Positions 5,765 to 9,782 of a stretch of DNA of 9,782 bases are shown here, piece by piece. A model generated the notes under the pieces. It saw nothing but the letters and a program-made list of their open reading frames with translations, was not told where the DNA came from and searched no databases. The stretch lies in assembly GCA_964444975.1 (NCBI GenBank), contig CAYUJD010000107.1, positions 1-9,782 of the forward strand, given 5' to 3'. How positions within the stretch are numbered: position 1 is the stretch's first letter; the number at the start of each line of letters is the position of its first letter. The translations under genes and the position numbers were made by a program. Origin of the DNA: VBAS01 sp964444975. GTDB lineage: Bacteria; Bacteroidota; Bacteroidia; Chitinophagales; Chitinophagaceae.

Positions 5765-6797
5765 TCAAATTTAACAATCGTTCATCAATTTTTCTCCAGT
5801 CCTCAGCAAGGTTTACTGTACAAATAGCGATAGGGTGATCATCAATAATATAATGCTCGTCTAATTCGATTCCGGCAGCCGGATAGAGTAGAATTCCAGA
5901 AATTTTTTTCCCGGATATATGATCTTCCAATGGAGACAGATTTTTCAAATAAGCATATAGCTGGTACAAGTTGGCAGAATGGAATTTTCTCTGATGGTAC
6001 TGATTTGTAATTAGTGCTTCAGAATAAAATTTGGTGTCCATGACTATTTTCCTCGTTTCTGACAAAAGGGAAATATCAGTACGCATCTGAGGAAGCAACT
6101 CCATCCTGCTGTTCTTTACCGCTTTTGCCTTCCATTCAATCTGTTCGCTATGCACCTGAAATTCATTTTGCCGGATTCGGTAAAAATTAAAAACAAACTT
6201 TTCAAACAATGATTGCATGGTTTTCGGATCCCTGAGCATGTCCCTGAACTTATAAGTACCAGTTTGTTCATCCAGCGAAAGCTGTTGAATTATAAACCTG
6301 CATATCTTCAGCAGAAAATCATAAAAGCTGTTATTCCGATGAATAAACACCATAGAAAAGTCTGATACTCTTGGTATGAAATCTGCCACATCATGAAAGT
6401 GGGTGACACAATCAAGTACCTCCTCCCTGATATCCCTGTCGAGTTCTTTATTTTTATGCAAAAGCTGTAATGTGCCTTTCAGTATCTGATTTGGAAATAT
6501 GTCATGACTGAATTCATCAAACTGACAAACTGTTTTTCCATACAGAAGCCCTTTAGAAATGAGCGTTTCATGAAAGAGTATTTTCCCCTTAATACCCGGG
6601 TATTGTTCTGTTGTTTCTGTATAATTTCTATAAAGTCCCTCTTTGATCAGCCGGTTACATCCTGAAACAAGCACTTTGGCTAGCAAATCGGGTAATTGAT
6701 GATAATCAGAAGTGCTTATAGTGACTATATCTTTTTCCTGCATCTTATTCCAGGCATAGCAAAGCAGGTAATAGATATTCTGAATCGGGATATTCAT
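5754..6797 (-). CDS. mcrC: McrC-like nuclease subunit of a modification-dependent restriction system
   Basis: A 347-aa protein, matching the usual length of McrC (about 350). It begins MNIPIQNIYYLLCYAWNKM, the typical McrC N-terminus. The C-terminal PD-(D/E)XK nuclease core is intact: Asp241 in MRTDISLL, then Asp254 and Lys256 in IVMDTKFY, and a QxxxY motif (Gln279-Tyr283) in NLYQLYAY. McrC binds the McrB GTPase ring, stimulates GTP hydrolysis and cleaves DNA after translocation. The ATG overlaps the mcrB stop codon by 4 bp (ATGA), so translation is probably coupled and the two proteins are made together. All catalytic residues are present, with no frameshift, so it should be active. Confidence 0.95.
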   Translation of the reverse strand: MNIPIQNIYYLLCYAWNKMQEKDIVTISTSDYHQLPDLLAKVLVSGCNRLIKEGLYRNYTETTEQYPGIKGKILFHETLISKGLLYGKTVCQFDEFSHDIFPNQILKGTLQLLHKNKELDRDIREEVLDCVTHFHDVADFIPRVSDFSMVFIHRNNSFYDFLLKICRFIIQQLSLDEQTGTYKFRDMLRDPKTMQSLFEKFVFNFYRIRQNEFQVHSEQIEWKAKAVKNSRMELLPQMRTDISLLSETRKIVMDTKFYSEALITNQYHQRKFHSANLYQLYAYLKNLSPLEDHISGKKISGILLYPAAGIELDEHYIIDDHPIAICTVNLAEDWRKIDERLLNLIKL

Positions 6798-9358
6798 TTG
6801 TAAAGACTTAGTATCATTTCATCTGCTTTCGATTTATCATCAAACCAGTACTCTCTTAATACCGGTGCTATTTCGAAATCAATGATATCCCTGTACCATG
6901 TTTCAAAATCCTTAGTAGCAGGGGGAGTGCAGAAATAACTATGGCCGATGAGGAACCCCTCACCCAAATTCCGGTCATCACTTATGACAGAATTCAGATA
7001 AGTCATTCGTTCGATTATCCGGTTGATGATATGAGTGGGAACACCTCCGCTGCTGAGATAGTCTGAAAATTTTCCATCCAGCCTCGGTCGAAGATTAATA
7101 AAAGAAAACCGCCGGCGCAAAGCATAATCCACCACAGCTAAAGAGCGGTCGGCTGTATTCATAGTACCTATTATGTATAGATTTTCCGGAATATAGAAAG
7201 GACTCAGGTTATCGGCCGAATAAATTAAAGGCAGGGAAAAGTCCTTTCCCCGTTTATCACTTTCCAGAAGCATGAGCAGTTCACCAAATATCTTACTGAG
7301 ATTTCCTCTGTTTATTTCATCAATGATAAAAAAATAATCCTCCTCGGGTCTGCGCATGGCTTTTTTACAGAAACGATAGAATACCCCGTTGCAGAGCCGG
7401 AATTGCCCGTTTTCGTTAGGCCTGTATCCCTGCATAAAATCTTCATAGGAATATGATTGATGAAATTGTATGGTCTCGATATTATCTTTTCCCCGACTTT
7501 CCATCCACAGGTAAGCCAGTCTTCGTGCAATGAAGGTTTTCCCCACTCCGGGTGGACCCTGAAGAATGATATTTTTCTTTTTTTCCAATATGCGGAGAAT
7601 TTTTTCGAGCTCTGTCTCTTCAATAAAGATTTCACGAATAGCATCATCCATACTATATTCCTCTGTAGGGCCTTCATCTGAACTGCTGGCAGCATTCAGT
7701 ATTGATTCAAACTCTTCCCTTTTCAGTTTAAAAAGACTTCCCTGGTTGTTTTTCAACACTTCACTTCCGGCCAGTTCTTCCATTGCATTAATTTCTGACC
7801 AGCTTAATGGATTGGGAAAGAACTGTGTAATTATAAAAGAGAATTTTTCCTGCCCATCATCTTCATCCAGATGGATTGCTTTAGTAACCTCAAATAATGC
7901 AACTACCTTCATACTGGGTGAAGATTCGTAACCAATAATCTGGTCTCCTGGTCGAATTTCCCTGAAATACTCATACACTCTTCGTTTGTTCCCCCTTTCA
8001 TTATAAGAAGTATAATGTTGCTCTTGTCCCATTTCAAAATCTGTAATCTTCCAATACCGGGGATTGGCATTCAGCCACCAGTAACTGCGATTTTGATCAT
8101 CCTCCTCGGCTTGTTCGATACCAAGCATTTTCTTTAGGTTTTGTACATAGCCGGGATATTTGGTTATATCTGTTAATGTTTTGGTTACAATTTTCCCATC
8201 TGTTTCCGGCCATTCTCCTTTCTTTAACCAATTCACCTTTATTTGGTTCGGATAATTTTCTTCTTCTGCATGATATTCATAATTACCACTAACAACCCCG
8301 TATCCAAGATAGTCGGTGGTTCCTTTCTTGACAATAATGATATCCCCTTTTTTTATATCCCTTGAAAAATTCCATAAGGCAAGAGTATTATGCCGGTTAT
8401 TATATTTATGGTGTGGATATAATATCCTGAGCTGATCCGCCATGGCATCACGGCTTTTATAAGCTTTCAAATCACCTAATTTCCCCCAACCAATAGCTGC
8501 AATTCCTTTTTGGTAAAAATCCTCCCACATGGATGTACCTATGCCAGGAGCTAGCAGCCAGTACCGGGTTATTTCCTTCTTAGGATATAATATTTCGAAT
8601 TCAGAAACTTCTAACTCTTCATTATCCTCTTTAACCGAATCTTTATTCCTATCCGATAAGTAATGGGAACATGCATAAACAAAATCCTGGGTCAGCAGGT
8701 GCAAAGATGGATCCGTATAACAATCAGCGCTCAGCAAAGAATGGTTGAGATGTATCAGTTCATCGTCTTTTATCAGAATTTTCCTAACCTCGTCGCATAA
8801 TGCATAAAAGCTAACCAGGATATCATTGGCGCCCTTTTTAGGTACTTTTAGTGAAAAAGATTCGCAAAATCCTTTGAACATACCGTATTTATACAGGTAA
8901 TATTTTTCGGGGTAAATAAAAAATAATAATACGGAAAGAAACCGGTCACCTATATAATGATGATTTGCGTCTTTATTCTCCACACTGTTAAGCACCTGCA
9001 AGAGTTCATCAAACATTATCATTGTATGCTGTACCCGGTCATTAATGCTTTTACTCTCATCCGCTAAGTATTTCAGAGCATTCCTGGTTTTTTCCTTATC
9101 AAGCTTAGCAAAACTGAGAAGCATTTTTACCGGGTAATAATTATGCCCAAGCCACAGATTGCTGGACGGTGTAAAACAGGCTTTCAACATTGAAAAAAGA
9201 TCCCCGGTATCCAGATCCCAATTAGCCCTGAATGTTTTAACATTTTTCCATTTATACAGCTCATTGTATTGCTGGTTGCTGTTGCCACGAATCAGCTCCT
9301 TATACCTGGAAATATACTCACCTATTTGCCCGGAAAATTTTTCTAGTTCGTAACTCAT
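6794..9358 (-). CDS. mcrB: McrB-like AAA+ GTPase with tandem PUA/EVE-type reader domains
   Basis: An 854-aa motor and target-recognition subunit, much longer than E. coli McrB (459 aa) because of its N-terminal half. Residues 1-235 form a helical domain I cannot name (it includes IGDRFLSVLLFFIYPEKYYL at 136-155). About 236-262 is an acidic linker. About 264-415 is a PUA/EVE-like domain (RYWLLAPGIGTSMWEDF, GIAAIGW, KKGDIIIVKKG, YLGYGVV). About 425-553 is a clear EVE domain (YWWLNANPRYWKI, EIRPGDQIIGYESSP, KVVALFEV). The GTPase module starts near 575: Walker A GPPGVGKT 601-608, Walker B FFIIDEINRG 676-685 (Asp680, Glu681), the McrB signature MNTADRS 733-739, Arg-rich ALRRRF 746-751 and GHSYF 805-809. 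EVE-family folds bind modified bases, so this region should set specificity; the base is unknown. First gene of the operon with mcrC; the start is the first ATG, without a Shine-Dalgarno. Confidence 0.93.
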   Translation of the reverse strand: MSYELEKFSGQIGEYISRYKELIRGNSNQQYNELYKWKNVKTFRANWDLDTGDLFSMLKACFTPSSNLWLGHNYYPVKMLLSFAKLDKEKTRNALKYLADESKSINDRVQHTMIMFDELLQVLNSVENKDANHHYIGDRFLSVLLFFIYPEKYYLYKYGMFKGFCESFSLKVPKKGANDILVSFYALCDEVRKILIKDDELIHLNHSLLSADCYTDPSLHLLTQDFVYACSHYLSDRNKDSVKEDNEELEVSEFEILYPKKEITRYWLLAPGIGTSMWEDFYQKGIAAIGWGKLGDLKAYKSRDAMADQLRILYPHHKYNNRHNTLALWNFSRDIKKGDIIIVKKGTTDYLGYGVVSGNYEYHAEEENYPNQIKVNWLKKGEWPETDGKIVTKTLTDITKYPGYVQNLKKMLGIEQAEEDDQNRSYWWLNANPRYWKITDFEMGQEQHYTSYNERGNKRRVYEYFREIRPGDQIIGYESSPSMKVVALFEVTKAIHLDEDDGQEKFSFIITQFFPNPLSWSEINAMEELAGSEVLKNNQGSLFKLKREEFESILNAASSSDEGPTEEYSMDDAIREIFIEETELEKILRILEKKKNIILQGPPGVGKTFIARRLAYLWMESRGKDNIETIQFHQSYSYEDFMQGYRPNENGQFRLCNGVFYRFCKKAMRRPEEDYFFIIDEINRGNLSKIFGELLMLLESDKRGKDFSLPLIYSADNLSPFYIPENLYIIGTMNTADRSLAVVDYALRRRFSFINLRPRLDGKFSDYLSSGGVPTHIINRIIERMTYLNSVISDDRNLGEGFLIGHSYFCTPPATKDFETWYRDIIDFEIAPVLREYWFDDKSKADEMILSLYK

Positions 9359-9360
9359 AA

Positions 9361-9383
9361 ATTAACTGGTTAATGCAAATTAA
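9361..9383 (-). promoter_or_regulatory. Candidate operator and -7 box upstream of mcrB
   Basis: ATTAACTGGTTAAT (9361-9374) is a perfect dyad with 6-bp arms and a 2-bp centre, two bases before the mcrB ATG. It is directly joined to GCAAATTAA (9375-9383), which on the minus strand reads TTAATTTGC, the same -7-like box seen at the T9SS gene. No TTG -33 element is found at 19-21 bp. If the box is used, transcription starts inside the palindrome, giving a leader of about ten bases, and a protein bound there would block it. Confidence 0.4.
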
Positions 9384-9430
9384 ATTTATTGATTAATATA
9401 TAAGCTATCTAAAAGTCACTTTAACCCCCA

Positions 9431-9530
9431 TCAACCACTGATTACACGGATATTATTTCACTGATTTCTCAGATTTTAGAATCAAAGCGGTGCAATCTGT
9501 TTGCTTATCCTGTGCATCTGTGGTCTGAAA
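9431..9530 (+). repeat. Degenerate intergenic repeat, right copy
   Basis: Built from variations of CACTGATT, ACACGGAT and ATCTGTG. Its outer segments ACCACTGATTACACGGAT (9434-9451) and ATCCTGTGCATCTGTGGT (9507-9524) form an imperfect inverted repeat (12 of 18 matched). The left 26 bases align with 4490-4514. It resembles a repeat type common between genes of environmental bacteria and lies just upstream of the mcrB promoter region. Confidence 0.5.
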
Positions 9531-9704
9531 AAACTTTTGAGATGACTTGTACTATGGTAAGCGAAAAACAAAGTATAAGCATAACTCAACACCCGGTCAA
9601 TAATAATTCCCTACTCTTAGAAGCCTTTATTTGGCTTTTCAATGCTGTCGGCATTACCAAATTAAAATATTACTTACTAAAAATAATTATTCAAGATTAA
9701 ACCC

Positions 9705-9745
9705 TTCCCACAAACACTCGTTCATTTTGTGAATTAATGTGGGAA
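9705..9745. repeat. Perfect 8-bp inverted repeat with inner dyad
   Basis: TTCCCACA (9705-9712) and TGTGGGAA (9738-9745) are perfectly complementary. Between them TTCA (9721-9724) and TGAA (9730-9733) can form a second short stem. No T-run follows on either strand, so it is not a standard terminator. Its partner gene, if any, lies outside the window. Confidence 0.45.
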
Positions 9746-9782
9746 ACAGATGACCATCCCGGTAGACTTAAACCCCTATTTG

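Larger units (their letters stand above)
9359..9782. other. 424-bp region upstream of mcrB
   Basis: No gene is called. It holds the palindrome and -7 box (9361-9383), an AT-rich stretch, the repeat copy (9431-9530) and a series of small dyads: AAGCC/GGCTT at 9621-9637, AATGC/GCATT at 9641-9655 and TTCCCACA/TGTGGGAA at 9705-9745. A plus-strand frame of 62 codons at 9512-9700 begins inside the repeat and is not protein-like. Confidence 0.65.

Noticed and set aside
7312..7695. Minus-strand 127-codon frame within mcrB
   Set aside because: An alternative-frame shadow inside the Walker A region of mcrB, whose own frame is intact and canonical.
9512..9700. Plus-strand 62-codon frame upstream of mcrB
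   Set aside because: It begins inside the degenerate repeat and has no protein-like features.

Overview
The window looks like a chromosomal segment from the phylum Bacteroidota, most likely near Chitinophagaceae/Sphingobacteriia (inference). The evidence is a secreted protein with a type IX secretion (T9SS) C-terminal sorting domain, start codons with little Shine-Dalgarno signal, AT-rich intergenic DNA with Bacteroidota-type TTG/-7 promoter elements, and a DUF1080 family protein typical of this phylum.

Layout. 7-1005 (-): a D-2-hydroxyacid dehydrogenase of the glyoxylate/hydroxypyruvate reductase type. It is divergent from 1111-1944 (+), an exported DUF1080 (3-keto-disaccharide hydrolase fold) protein. 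That gene meets 1948-2751 (-), an exported protein of unknown function, tail to tail with 3 bp between stop codons. 2752-3158 is gene-free but holds an ECF-sigma-like promoter, a start-less fragment that looks like the N-terminus of a secreted protein, and a clear rho-independent terminator. 3159-4418 (-) encodes a secreted FN3-FN3-PPC-T9SS protein with no enzyme domain. 4419-5016 is gene-free and contains a promoter, a degenerate intergenic repeat and a structured, GC-richer block of about 285 bp that I suspect is a dispersed repeat. 5017-5436 (-) is a 139-aa protein I do not recognise. 5437-5753 holds direct repeats and a coding-like remnant just after the next operon.

The main system is 5754-9358 (-), a two-gene McrBC-type modification-dependent restriction (type IV) operon. 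The upstream gene encodes an 854-aa McrB-like AAA+ GTPase whose N-terminal half carries an uncharacterised helical domain, a PUA/EVE-like domain and a second clear EVE domain. The downstream gene, overlapping by 4 bp (ATGA), encodes a canonical 347-aa McrC PD-(D/E)XK nuclease. The expected mode of action is that the EVE-type readers bind a modified base in invading DNA, the McrB ring hydrolyses GTP and translocates, and McrC cuts. A perfect 14-bp palindrome lies between the mcrB start codon and a -7-like box and is a candidate operator. Related degenerate repeats in the same orientation lie on both sides (about 4490 and 9431) of the restriction operon, the 139-aa gene and the structured block, so this part may be an inserted defence module.

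The left half is ordinary metabolic and envelope gene content. The points of interest are the dual-reader McrB architecture, its putative operator, the remnant after mcrC, the unknown neighbour, and the structured repeat next to it.
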